The translations under genes were made by a program, and so were the position numbers. DNA of 64,000 bases, from positions 30,855,584-30,919,583 of the forward strand of contig CM046848.1 of assembly GCA_025618425.1 (NCBI GenBank). The letters are read 5' to 3'. This DNA comes from Heliocidaris tuberculata. Its lineage: Eukaryota; Echinodermata; Echinoidea; Camarodonta; Echinometridae. Of the stretch, positions 20,333 through 29,209 are shown in pieces. Positions within the stretch are counted from its first letter, which is position 1. Each line of letters begins with the position of its first letter. The notes beneath the pieces are model-generated. The model ran no database searches, was not told where the DNA came from, and saw only the letters and a list, made by a program, of their open reading frames with translations.

Positions 20333-23080
20333 CCCTTTCCTCCCTCTCTCTCTGTGATGTGTAATCCCATTCCTGTTGCTGTCTTGTTTGCTGCACCATA
20401 ATCACCTCACACCAAACCCCCCAAATTCATGTGTGTGCAATTCAAAAAATAAAATAAAAAATCATAAAAATAACCCCAAAATATCTTATCTGGCATTTGA
20501 AAACTAATCATTTTGTGGGAATAATCATACAAAAACCCTCCAAAATATATGTATCATTCGTTCTTGTAACTGGCACACATGTAACCAATATGGGGTTGTG
20601 ATGTGTGTGGTGAACTGTAGATGGCAGCATTACATTCGCCATTCTATGCGGAGGGTTTGGATTTGTATTCTCTATGTCAGAAGATTGATAAATGTGAATA
20701 CCCTTCACTACCAGCCCACTACTCAGATGAGGTAAGTAGAAAGAACATTTTAATTTGAACAACTTATGAAGGTTAGCTACAGTATGTAGAAGTCACAGAA
20801 GTGGATGTTACACTTTTAATACAATTATGAAGATGGACCTGGCCTAAGTCCCCGGGGAGGGGGGGGGGGGGCACTCAATATATTGGACAGACGGGTATGT
20901 GCTGCTGTGATGACCCCCTTTTTCAACGGCTGATGGCCGTTCTCAAGATACCCGAATTTCCATAAACAGCAGTATTCACCCTTCTCAGACGTTCTCAAAA
21001 TACCTGGCCGGTACTCGTCTCTCTCCTTTTCCCCCGGCGCGCCCCGTTCCCTAGCTGTCGCGTATGTACGTCCATTCACAATCGCGTGTGCGTTGCATAT
21101 ATGCATGCACTAGATGTGAAGTGCAGGCAATAGCCGGTGTGCTGCTGGTCCATCGTTTGCATTACACACACATGCATCACAATCACATATGACATGTCAC
21201 ACACACAATTTTAAAGTGACTTTGCAACACAAACATTGGACCGGCTGCACAAAGGCTACTGGCAGCACTTCGCAGCATCCACTCTATAGAATCCCCATAC
21301 TAAATGCCGTAGTTCCTTAGACCATGGTTTTGGGGTATAATCCACCGTTCCAAAGACCCAATGTTTTTCTCTTCTAGTCCGTTCCTTAGACCCCCGGGGG
21401 GCCTAAGTACTCCAAATTTCTTAGTTCTGCAACTACTACTTTTTCAAGAAATATTATGACGTGTCCAATGTTATGCCTTTGCTGGAGTAGCCAGAGACGC
21501 AATGTTCTTGGGCTATCAAGCTCTCTGTGCCTCTTACATATACTTTGTTACTCTCATCTATCTGTACTAATCATGCATGTACATCTATTTAACTTTTTAT
21601 CATTGGTGTAATTTTATATAAGGTATGTTGTTTTTATATCAATATTTAAAAAACATTTTTTCTAACTTCATGCAGGAATGATGGATGTGAAAACTTGTAC
21701 ATTCCAAAAATACCATGATTTGTTCATATAGAAATTAGAAAATATATTCTATAAGAGCAAGTCCAAAGTATAACCCATAATTTAACATTACCAAGTATTA
21801 TAGAATTGTATTATTGAATTGTGAACATGAATTGCAATGAAAAGTATAATTTTACTTGATATTTGGTCTGATCCAAGCTCTAGGAGGATTATCACCTAGA
21901 TAATGTGATCAGATATTCTAGAATCTTAGATGTGGTTTGCAACATATCAGACAAAGTGACTTGGACTTACCCATAGAGAAGTACAAAAATTAAAGGAATG
22001 TTGTAGTGTTTAGAAGATAGACTTCATGTCTTTGCTACTGTAATACACTAACTTTGTCATCCTGATATAATGTGTAATTGTAGATGGAACAGTGTAGGGC
22101 AAGCATGCTGTGATGTACTGTGTGAACTCTAGTATGGAGTTGACACATTTAAGATAGAAATGAGCTTATAGGTTAACTACGTATATATCATTTTAAATTC
22201 TTTCTTTTACATGTTTACTTTATGTGAAATCTGCATGTGAGAATTAACACTAACGTCTATGTTTAGTTGTCGTAGTAATACAATTTATGGACATTATGTA
22301 AAGTCATTACATTTTTAGGAAGATACATGTAAGCTTGTATAAGCATGTATTTCCCTCCTTTTTTAATGCTTAGTTTATTCTGTTTGTTAACCCTTTCTGT
22401 GCCGACAGGACTGGTTTCAACACCTGTTGGTACACCTGTTGGCACAGGTTTGGTTCTGCAGTGTTTGAACAATTGTCTTACTTGAACTTTCAAGTGAAAT
22501 AATTTTTGATTTGTAATGCTTGTTTTATTCAAGCCTGCCATCCGTCGACTAGCTAGAAGGGGTGGTGTCAAGAGGATCTCTGGTCTTATTTACCCCTAAC
22601 TTCCAGTCTTCAGGATCACACAGAACTCGCTCATAGTCATCATCATGTCAGGCCGTGGAAAAAGAGGAAAGGGTCTCGGAAAGGGTGGTGCCAAACGAAA
22701 ATAAGACCAGAGATCCTCTTGACGCCACCCCTTCTAGATAGTCGACGGATGGCAGGGTTAGGGTTAGGGTTAGGGTTAGGGTTAGGGATAATACAGTGAA
22801 TCCAATGGTAATGAAGTTTACAGAAGGTCCCTGTTTCTAAACAGGAATCAAAATGTAGCCTCTGTTACTCTCATGCTGTTCAAATTCTTTGCGGAATTTT
22901 TGGAAGGGGTTAACGTAGATCTCATGTCATAATTTCTAAATATCTTCTGTATGTTATTATTTTCAGCTGCGTAACCTGGTTGCAATGTGCATTCATCCAG
23001 ACCCTAACCTGAGACCAGACGTTTCCTACGTCTTGGAAGTCGCCAAGAGAATGCATATGCAGAGTGTCCAGACCAGTTAG
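12292..23080 (+). CDS. NEK7: NEK6/NEK7 serine/threonine kinase, 293 aa (spliced)
   Basis: Orthologue of vertebrate NEK6/NEK7, NIMA-related kinases activated by NEK9 that act in mitotic spindle assembly and, for mammalian NEK7, the NLRP3 inflammasome. The coding exons are 12292-12316, 12791-12933, 13596-13658, 14271-14381, 16036-16144, 16810-17012, 19789-19902 (7a) or 20621-20731 (7b), and 22967-23080. All junctions are GT-AG and keep frame. Seen in the product: glycine loop GKGQFSEV (31-38), catalytic Lys53, HRDIKPAN (149-156), DLG (169-171, as in NEK6/7), activation-loop Ser185 matching human NEK7 Ser195, and Tyr87 matching the autoinhibitory Tyr97. The N-terminal tail is about 10 residues shorter than in human NEK7 (302 aa). 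NEK6 and NEK7 arose by vertebrate duplication, so the single copy is best read as NEK6/7. Confidence 0.96.
12791..12933 (+). CDS. NEK7: NEK6/7 exon 2: glycine-rich loop and catalytic lysine
   Basis: Acceptor TATCTTGTAG, donor CAG|GTAAGT. Encodes the start of the N-lobe, including the glycine loop and the ALKKVQ strand with the ATP-anchoring lysine. Ends in phase 0. Confidence 0.97.
13596..13658 (+). CDS. NEK7: NEK6/7 exon 3: alpha-C region
   Basis: 63 bases, 21 codons, phase 0 at both ends, acceptor TTTACACAG. Encodes [20 protein letters not shown] plus Lys. The Glu in KEIDLL is the alpha-C glutamate that pairs with the catalytic lysine. Confidence 0.97.
14271..14381 (+). CDS. NEK7: NEK6/7 exon 4: N-lobe strands, hinge, alpha-D
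   Basis: 111 bases, phase 0 at both ends. The acceptor TTCATTTAG follows a long CTTT/T pyrimidine tract and the donor is AAG|GTAAGA. Encodes [14 protein letters not shown] through the hinge [14 protein letters not shown]. Tyr87 (the autoinhibitory Tyr97 in human NEK7) is kept, while the next human Tyr is Leu here. Confidence 0.97.
15610..15812 (-). mobile_element. hAT-like element end with poly-A tracts
   Basis: Ends in CTGGATCCGCCACTG (15798-15812), the same terminus seen at 29195-29209. Upstream are two A-tracts (15620-15640, 15696-15734), each followed by GGTCCTCAGCATTTTT, so the interior is a short tandem duplication. No matching left terminus was found, so the copy looks incomplete. Confidence 0.5.
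16036..16144 (+). CDS. NEK7: NEK6/7 exon 5: alpha-E to HR of the catalytic loop
   Basis: 109 bases, ending in phase 1 within the catalytic Asp codon (G|AC). Acceptor TTTGATATAG, donor GAG|GTATCA. Encodes [20 protein letters not shown] and on to VMHR. Confidence 0.96.
16396..16654 (+). repeat. (CTT)n trinucleotide array, about 230 bp
   Basis: A nearly pure CTT/AAG array lies in intron 5 between exons 5 and 6, with slightly degenerate edges. Frames through it encode only poly-Leu, poly-Ser, poly-Phe or, on the other strand, poly-Glu and are not genes. Long GAA/TTC tracts can form triplex DNA and are unstable in length. Confidence 0.97.
16810..17012 (+). CDS. NEK7: NEK6/7 exon 6: catalytic loop to alpha-F
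   Basis: 203 bases. Completes the catalytic Asp and encodes IKPANVF, the GDLGLGRFF magnesium loop, the activation segment with [14 protein letters not shown] and alpha-F ([12 protein letters not shown]). The donor GAG|GTGAGA leaves phase 0, the junction that both versions of exon 7 can join. Confidence 0.97.
17102..18125. mobile_element. DNA element with GTCCCCGCC ends and internal 145-150 bp satellite
   Basis: Begins GTCCCCGCCGAA and ends CCGGCGGGGAC, giving short terminal inverted repeats. Near the left end are (GT)n and (TCCG)n microsatellites (17161-17206). Inside are about five tandem monomers of 145-150 bp (the word TGCTACTTCTC recurs near 17231, 17379, 17522, 17672 and 17820), each with TGATAGGGCTGGGTGGGGGC. 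No open frame, so nonautonomous. It sits in intron 6. Confidence 0.8.
18126..19788 (+). other. NEK6/7 intron 6 remainder
   Basis: No exon or gene recognised. Contains a G-run at 18540-18549 and a (CT)n stretch at about 18902-18920, then a pyrimidine-rich run into exon 7a. Confidence 0.5.
19789..19902 (+). CDS. NEK7: NEK6/7 exon 7a (canonical alpha-G exon)
   Basis: 114 bases, 38 codons, phase 0 at both ends. The strong acceptor follows a C/T-rich tract ending in ATCAG, and the donor is GAG|GTAGGG. Begins [20 protein letters not shown] and ends LPADHYTEE, close to human NEK6/NEK7, so this is the orthodox version. It encodes the alpha-F/alpha-G linker, alpha-G and the lead into alpha-H. Confidence 0.96.
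20040..20352 (+). repeat. CT-rich tract between the alternative exons 7a and 7b
   Basis: About 310 bases of nearly unbroken pyrimidines, with (CT)n blocks at 20157-20177 and 20297-20352. The frames on either strand are simple-repeat products. It lies in the intron between exons 7a and 7b, where pyrimidine tracts can bind PTB-like splicing repressors. That role is inference from position only. Confidence 0.85.
20621..20731 (+). CDS. NEK7: NEK6/7 exon 7b (alternative duplicate of exon 7)
   Basis: 111 bases, 37 codons, phase 0 at both ends, acceptor GAACTGTAG, strong donor GAG|GTAAGT. Begins [20 protein letters not shown] and ends LPAHYSDE. It matches exon 7a at about 25 of 37 aligned residues, with conservative changes, no stop and one residue fewer (the Asp before HY). 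The position 720 bp downstream, shared phase and protein-level conservation fit an alternative exon from tandem duplication. Whether use is mutually exclusive cannot be told from sequence; both lengths are multiples of three, so joint inclusion or skipping would also keep frame. Confidence 0.88.
20842..21409. mobile_element. Element with GGGG/CCCC-rich inverted ends
   Basis: The left end CCTAAGTCCCCGGGGAGGGG is mirrored at the right by CTTAGACCCCCGGGGGGCCT (about 21390-21408). The interior has no usable frame. The family resembles the one at 34463-35508, which also has a GGGG tract, TACTC-like subterminal words and CTTAGAC repeats. It is inserted in intron 7. Confidence 0.65.
21410..22529 (+). 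other. NEK6/7 intron 7, unremarkable part
   Basis: AT-rich with no exon or element recognised. I looked for a third version of exon 7 (words encoding SPFY or YSLC) and saw none. Confidence 0.5.
22530..22756 (+). pseudogene. Scrambled histone H4 gene fragment
   Basis: Three pieces of one H4 gene in the wrong order. Bases 22531-22593 encode H4 residues 31-51 ([20 protein letters not shown] plus Tyr). Bases 22594-22698 carry a 5' leader and then ATG at 22645 for [18 protein letters not shown], the H4 N-terminus to Arg17 with one Gly-to-Arg change. Bases 22700-22756 repeat the 32-51 segment in reverse complement with only two base differences from the first piece. The N-terminal frame runs into the inverted piece and stops at once. 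It cannot make H4. It lies in intron 7 of the kinase gene and is followed directly by TTAGGG repeats. Confidence 0.93.
22755..22787 (+). repeat. Interstitial telomeric repeat, five TTAGGG units
   Basis: Five perfect GGGTTA units plus GGG, overlapping the last bases of the inverted histone H4 piece. TTAGGG is the telomeric repeat of echinoderms and vertebrates. Short interstitial arrays like this are usually explained by telomere-related repair of a double-strand break. Confidence 0.95.
22967..23080 (+). CDS. NEK7: NEK6/7 exon 8: C-terminal lobe end and stop
   Basis: Acceptor TATTTTCAG. Encodes [20 protein letters not shown] and on to [12 protein letters not shown], with the stop TAG at 23078-23080. 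Contains the invariant Arg of subdomain XI (NLRPD). Joins either exon 7a or 7b in phase 0. Confidence 0.96.
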   Translation: MRNLVAMCIHPDPNLRPDVSYVLEVAKRMHMQSVQTS

Positions 23081-23572
23081 TCTTCTTTAGTCCCACCCCT
23101 TCCTTTCCATGTCCCTATGTATGTACTAACTACAACACCCCAACCATATTGCATAGTGTGATGAGTTATGAAAGTAAGGTGCATCGAGGCACAAGTATAC
23201 AGGGTTTACAGATCACATGGTTGCAACACCCACCACAGAATTCAGAGCCCACATTGCATCAAAGCAGCAAATGGGTACTGCCTTACACATCAGACACTGA
23301 TATAAAAAGTCTTAACATGTTGATTATTCTGAACTCTCTCAATCTCTATGCTTAAAGAACCGGTGCCATTTGAAAGATATATATCGATAACAAAACTGTG
23401 AAATCAGTCTCCTGAAGTTTATGTGGTAAAAGGTATTGGATATGCCACCAATCTGAGAAAGTTATTGCTGGAGGCTCATTAGCATAATGTAGTGAGCTGG
23501 GACTTACCACACTGATGTCCAATACCGTTATTGTTACTGGTCAAATGTGACTGACCCTTTTATACAGGAACC

Positions 23573-23721
23573 ACCTGGAGCTAGTTTCTTGAATCCTTCA
23601 TAAGTCATTATAAGTCATAAGCTTGTGGACATCCCATTGAAATCAGTGCTAATTCTATAATGTATTAACGGGATGTCAAAGAACTTGCACTTACGATGGT
23701 TTTAAGAAACTGGCCCCAGGT
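23573..23721. mobile_element. Small inverted-repeat element (MITE-like)
   Basis: CCTGGAGCTAGTTTCTTGAA on the left is mirrored imperfectly by TTAAGAAACTGGCCCCAGG on the right, with an inner inverted pair (GACATCCC ... GGGATGTC). About 150 bp, no frame. Confidence 0.5.
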
Positions 23722-24080
23722 TTCTGTAGGCCATGGACAAAGAGGCTTGTTGTCCATGATTTGAGTAAATGTAAACTTGTCATTACCCTCGAAACTTCAG
23801 ACATATCGCTTACTTAAAAATAATCTGTTCTACAAGGCATTTGGTTCAATAGTACCCTTACTAGTTATGAATGATACATTGGGCATACCATTCTGAGTTT
23901 TATGATGTTCAATAACAATCATTTGAAATATATGAACATTTGTATCCTTCAGTTGTAAAAGTTCATTGAGAGGTATATAATTTACATATTGGACATATGA
24001 TTATTTTTATTTTACAAGGACAAGGGTCATGTTCTTAAAAGCTTACTTAGCTAGTTGGTAATTAACTTCATAGGCCCATA

Positions 24081-24341
24081 TTCTGAACTCCGGTTTAATT
24101 TAAACTATGGTCTAAGTGTTGATTAAACCCAGTTTAAACCTGCCCTTTAAACCAGAGTCTAACATAATCACATTCTGAACTCCAGTTTAACTTAAATTCT
24201 AGACTCTAAGTGTGGTTTAACTTTGTACAGAAATGTAGACTGCAGCTAGGGGTAGTTTAAGTCCAGTTTAACTTAGACTGGAGTTTAACTTAGACTGGAG
24301 TTTAACTTAGACTGGAGTTTAAGTTAAACCGGAGTTCAGAA
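24081..24341. mobile_element. MITE with TA target duplication and internal iterons
   Basis: The ends TTCTGAACTCCGGTTTAA and TTAAACCGGAGTTCAGAA are perfect inverted repeats, flanked by TA on both sides (24079-24080 and 24342-24343), as in Tc1/mariner-type nonautonomous elements. Inside, TTTAACTTAGACTGGAG is repeated in tandem near the right end and related words occur throughout. Confidence 0.85.
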
Positions 24342-25746
24342 TACATTTGTTGTTAGTTGACAACTAAGCCTAATAAGGTTTTATGAATTTTGGGGCCAGG
24401 TCAAATACATTTATGGTTTGATGGTTGATGGTTTATTTTACCTGTGTATGCTTGTAAATAAGCAACCACTGGACTTAATGCTTTAAGTCCTCTCAGAGGG
24501 ACTTGGTAATGAGGATTAATGCCTTACCGAAGAGCACTAGCACATCCACATGGTTTTGAACCAGGGTCCTCCCAGTCAGGAGACCACTGCTCTACCACGC
24601 CATAAGTCAAGACTTGTAAATAGATATACTACTTTCAGTACAGAAGAGTCTTTTATTCTTAATTTCCCTTGGATTGTCACACTCTCTATACATGTTGCAA
24701 TTAAAGGCTCTTTGGGATTTGTACTGAATTGTAATGTGTGAAGTTAACACAGGGAATAGGGATGTACTGTAGACATTTCAAAGCGTGAAATTGATGCCAT
24801 ATAAATGCGTAATATGATACACTTTGTAGGGATATTTCTGTTTATTCTCTAATGAAATTTTGTGTGTGAGCAGCCTTAGATTTTATTTTGCCTTGGAATT
24901 CAAAGCCCAACAAATTCATTTTCAAGTTTGATTTTGCCCACTGTACTGTTCAAATAACGTTGTCCCATTGTATATGTGGCAAGCTAGAAGGGGAGGGGGG
25001 ATACCAACTTATTCCATTGAGGTCCTCCATCGTGAAGAAGAGAGAATGAAATATTGATGTTTCCGTCCAGGTTTTGAGTGGTTTGTAGGAATTATGGAGT
25101 TACATTAGTTACAGGAATAAGAAGTTCAGTAATTTGTTTCATTGAAGATTGTAACACCGGTGTTACTGATAGTACATGTATTCTTTGGAAAGGCTAGCAG
25201 TAAGGTAAATTACAAAGGAAATGCCTTTGGAAACATACAACCATTACAAAATTCCAGTCATTTTCTGTTGGAAATGTCATAAGATACTGACATTATTTGA
25301 TTAAGAAAACAATTGCTACTGTTAGTATTGTGTCCGAGATATGATTCCCAGTCTGTGGTTACTTCTGAGACATTTAACACAGATGTATCATATACCTGAA
25401 GTATCTCAAAGGCTCAATCTTTGTCTAATTTTGAGGCCAAATTTTCTTTATGGTACTTTTTGTGTAAAAGCTTGAGACAAAGGGTTCATCGTGTGTAGTA
25501 AAGACCTTTTGCAATATTCTAGAGTTTGACAGGATGCTTTAATAAGCACTAATATTTTGTAGAAAGGCCAGAGGATTGAGATAGCATAGAATTCTATATC
25601 ACAGACTTGCACATCTTCATACATTCACTATCAAGCTATATGAAGATCACACTTTTCCACACATAAGATTATAAAATAAAATTTCCTCTTGTTACAGAAA
25701 TGTGCATTTTACCCATCATTCATTAAAGATAAAGTTGAGTTCTGGG

Positions 25747-25887
25747 GCCCGTTGCAAAAAACTTGCGTTTGAACGCAACTCAGGAAAATCAAACGTAACT
25801 TTATTTTCAGCCAATCAGACGTGCGCATTAAGGACTTGCGTTTGATTTTTAGGAGTTGCGATTAAACGCAAGTTTTGTGCAACGGGC
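25747..25887. mobile_element. MITE with GGGCCCGTTGC ends
   Basis: The left end GGGCCCGTTGCAAAAAACTT and the right end AAGTTTTGTGCAACGGGCCC are near-perfect inverted repeats over about 27 bp. A possible 3-bp CTG duplication flanks it. No coding capacity. The inner halves (TTGCGTTTGA, AAACGCAA) are also related in inverted orientation. Confidence 0.8.
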
Positions 25888-27537
25888 CCCTGGTCATGCG
25901 ATTACATTGTGCAAGAAACTGTCTCAAGATAATTGGGAAAGGTTGATTATATAATACATAAGAATTGGTGTATGCTGTAATGTTTTGGAATCACCAAAGT
26001 AAGAAGAAATTGACTCAAAATCCTGATGAGAGTCACATGCACTGTACACAGAAATGTGTATATGGGACTACACCCAAACATGTTCGGCCAGAGCATTCCA
26101 GCTGTTTCTTGTCATATTTTGAATGTGAGGGCATTGAAAGAGCAATCCTTTTCAGGGGACATTTCTAATATGATAATCTTCCAACAAAAAGAGAGTGAGA
26201 AAGCTCACAAATTACTTTTGAGCTTTGCCAGAACTGAACCTTCCCTTTAAATGGCATAGCAAAATGTATCAATTTAATGGATGGCGGTTGATATTACTGA
26301 GACAGTCAAATTTGTGTCCTTCATGTTATCAATGATCTATTGTCAAATACATGGGGTGTAAATTTTATTATGTTAATAACTGTATAGAGCTTTTTATGGT
26401 AATGAGTCTTTGCACAGCCTGTTATAACCAAATCCTTATCAGCCTTTGTTGTAATTAAATTTTGCTGTCCCTACAGTGTGGAGGATCTCATGCTGTATTT
26501 CTCTTTTGTATACCAAGGTATTTCACACTATAGGCACCAAATTAAGATAATTTTCTGCCAATATGAAGTGAAATATCTATATGTGTTATTAGAAGTATTG
26601 CATGAGATCTCATGCTCTATGGATGGGGAAATATAAAAGGTGATGTAAAATTTGCTGCATGAATGCACCCTTTACAGAATGGTTTGTTAGATAATGTGAA
26701 CTGTAAAACTGGAAATGTATGCGACATGAACTGCCGCGAATTGTAAAGGACAGCCATTTCCCAGCGAGAGACTTTCGGGACTTGCAAAAATCTAGTGTTA
26801 TGTCAATTTAATATGATGGAATGATTTCTTGGCATAAAACTTTCAAATCTGAACCACTTGCGAAATTCATGAACATTAAATGCAATCAAACTTTTTTGGT
26901 TTTACAGTAGTATAGTGTAAAAATACTTTTTCAAATGAAAGATGCAGTTGCTGCAGGATTTTTTTTTTTTTTTTAGAATGCAGACATAAAAGAATGAACA
27001 GAATGTATAGCACAATTATTTATTAATTACTCATGTTATTACATGTTAGTATTAAGAGAAGTTTCAATATCATGTAGAGAGTGGATGATATGAATCATTA
27101 TTTTGTGCTTAAATCATTCTCACAAATTATTATTTTTAGTAATATATAAAACAGTGTGTAATTTATAATGATAACTTGTGTGAATTATAATTACAATGAT
27201 TTTCCAGAATTTCATAGAATATTCTGAATGTATTTCTTCTCCTCCTTTTCCACCTGTATAAAAAAAAGCTGTGTGTGCATTTCCACGATTCTTCTCTGAA
27301 TGATGTAAAATATATAAATATTCAACTGGAAATTTGCGTAGAACTCAGGACCAAGTTTTCAAACTGATTTAATGAGTGGCTTGAAGCTGTGTGCTGTGAA
27401 TGAAATATTAACATCTGTGGGGCATGTTTGAAATGTAATGAAATAAGGTTGACACAGATATATGAAGAGGATAAGGCATCTGAATCTGTACTGAAAGATA
27501 CACTATCAGGATAACATTCTAGAATGGATTGTACCTT

Positions 27538-27543
27538 AATAAA
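27538..27543 (+). promoter_or_regulatory. Candidate polyadenylation signal AATAAA for NEK6/7
   Basis: AATAAA followed within 20-60 bases by TG-rich sequence (TTTATCTGTGCCTTGTATG). It is a reasonable end for the kinase transcript but is not proven. Confidence 0.45.
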
Positions 27544-27560
27544 GTATATTAAATTGTTTA

Positions 27561-28698
27561 TCTGTGCCTTGTATGTACAGTCAAGGCCTTAGCAATCTTG
27601 TCAGTTCGGATGTAAAAGTAATTTTTGTACCTTTTGGCTTGTGATTTATTTCTTGTGCTTTATTTCTGTGATTTAATTGTCCCCTTTTGCTGTCTTGCTA
27701 TGTGTACAATGCATTCCATGGTACATGTATGTAGTGGATGTAACATATTTTTTGGGGAAAATGTGTTGAATAGCTTAAGTGGCCTTCAAAGAAAAATTTA
27801 GTGGTTTTATTCAGTGTCAAAATTGAATATTCTACAGCCTGTGTGTCTTTTCTGTAAAGCCTTTTTATATTCAATATAAGGGAAGAGTTATTGCAAGAAT
27901 TTATAGTCGAATTGGAGCATTTTTCATGTATTTTGGATCATGCTAGTAGATAAGGCATGCTATAATGATACTAGTAAAGCAATTGTATATTGCAAACAAT
28001 TTTTTTTTAAGTTGGCTGAAGTTGGCCCAAGAATGTAGATGTTCTACTATAAGATTTGCTTAATAATGCATATCCTCCTAACGGAAGTGAATACATGTAC
28101 AAACATGTATGTTGATACAGTCATTTACGTGGACGAAATTAAAAGCCAAATTTAAGAAAGAAACAGAATTATAACCCCAAATTTTACTCTTGACATTAAA
28201 TTTATGATCATTCTTTGTGGTTGCAGTGACAAACAGGAACAGTAGAGGTTGAAATTCTTTGTTAGTCTTATGTTAGTCTTACTAACTCCTACCAAGAGCA
28301 AGGAGTTCTGTGATAACTCCTTGTAATAACTCCTTGCTCCTTCCCCCATATTTTGCAAGAAGGTAAAAGTATATGAAATTATTATACTATCTGGTGAGAG
28401 CAAAAAGGACAATAAACCATATCCTTTTAAACAGAATTAACATCTTTCTGGCTCTCAAATGATAAGTTCATCCCACCTTTCTGTCACTATTATTAATCTT
28501 GTATTGCTGTTCTAAAGTGGAAGTTATCTTTTGATTGTGAGATATATATTGTGGTTTTACAGTATTTTCTATTTGTCAGATGCTATTATAACTTTCAAGA
28601 TTATATATTATGAATAATAAGAAAGAGAAAGGAAAAAATATTTTTGTAAATAGATGGAAGATTTTGAAGGAATATATGGAAGTATCTAGGGAATGAAT
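27561..28698. other. No gene seen
   Basis: AT-rich sequence. Short inverted words (CAAGGAGTT ... AACTCCTTG, 28300-28335) form a small hairpin. No protein or RNA gene recognised. Confidence 0.4.
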
Positions 28699-29209
28699 CA
28701 GTGGCGGATCCAGGCAGGGGCGCCAAGGGCGGGCGCCCCCCTTTAATTTTTCTGTTTTGTGATTTATTTGCTCTTCGGCTCACCTTAATTATCGGGCGGC
28801 TTTTCATAAATTTTCTTTGGTTTCATTACCAAGTATATCGTTAATATTAGCACACCACATTTTATTGTAAGAAGCGCCCCTCCCCTTCAAGATTTTAATC
28901 ATGATAAAGCACGAATTTAGATTGTTAGAGAGGCTAAAAGTTTTAGGAAAGTAGTTCAGATACTTCAAAGGTATTTAATTTTCCTTACAAATAGCCCATT
29001 CCTGGTATGTCATTAATTTACAATGGTTGAGCTTAGAGGTTTTCCTCTAAAAGTGCTCTTAAAATGCGATTTTTGCACATGATTCTTTGAAAAGTCCTTA
29101 CCATTGGGGGGGGGGGGATAACCCCCTCCCACACCCTTGCTGCTGGCATTCCCCCCCCCCTCCCCCCCCCCCCCCCCACCCCTACTTCAAATTCCTGGAT
29201 CCGCCACTG
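28699..29209. mobile_element. hAT-like nonautonomous element (CAGTGGCGGATCCAGG ends)
   Basis: The left end CAGTGGCGGATCCAGG and the right end CCTGGATCCGCCACTG are inverted repeats. GAATGA-containing sequence on both sides resembles a target duplication. The subterminal regions are G- or C-rich (C-tracts at 29151-29178). There is no transposase frame. The ends beginning CAG and the relation to 34954-35115, which has a clear 8-bp duplication, support hAT. Confidence 0.75.

Larger units (their letters stand above)
23081..27560 (+). other. Probable NEK6/7 3' UTR
   Basis: No further exon follows the stop. The first convincing polyadenylation context is AATAAA at 27538 with GT-rich sequence after it, which would give a 3' UTR of about 4.5 kb; vertebrate NEK7 also has a long 3' UTR. 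An earlier candidate (AAAATAAAATTT near 25672) would give a shorter form. Three small inverted-repeat elements lie within the interval. Confidence 0.45.

Noticed and set aside
20621..20731. Exon 7b as a dead exon copy
   Set aside because: Frame, both splice sites and most conserved kinase residues are kept and changes are mostly conservative, so decay is less likely than use.
22645..22704. A functional histone H4 gene
   Set aside because: Only residues 1-17 are in order before an inverted piece and a stop; no H4 core or 3' stem-loop follows.
22755..22787. A chromosome end
   Set aside because: Only five units, with unique kinase exons on both sides, so the array is interstitial.
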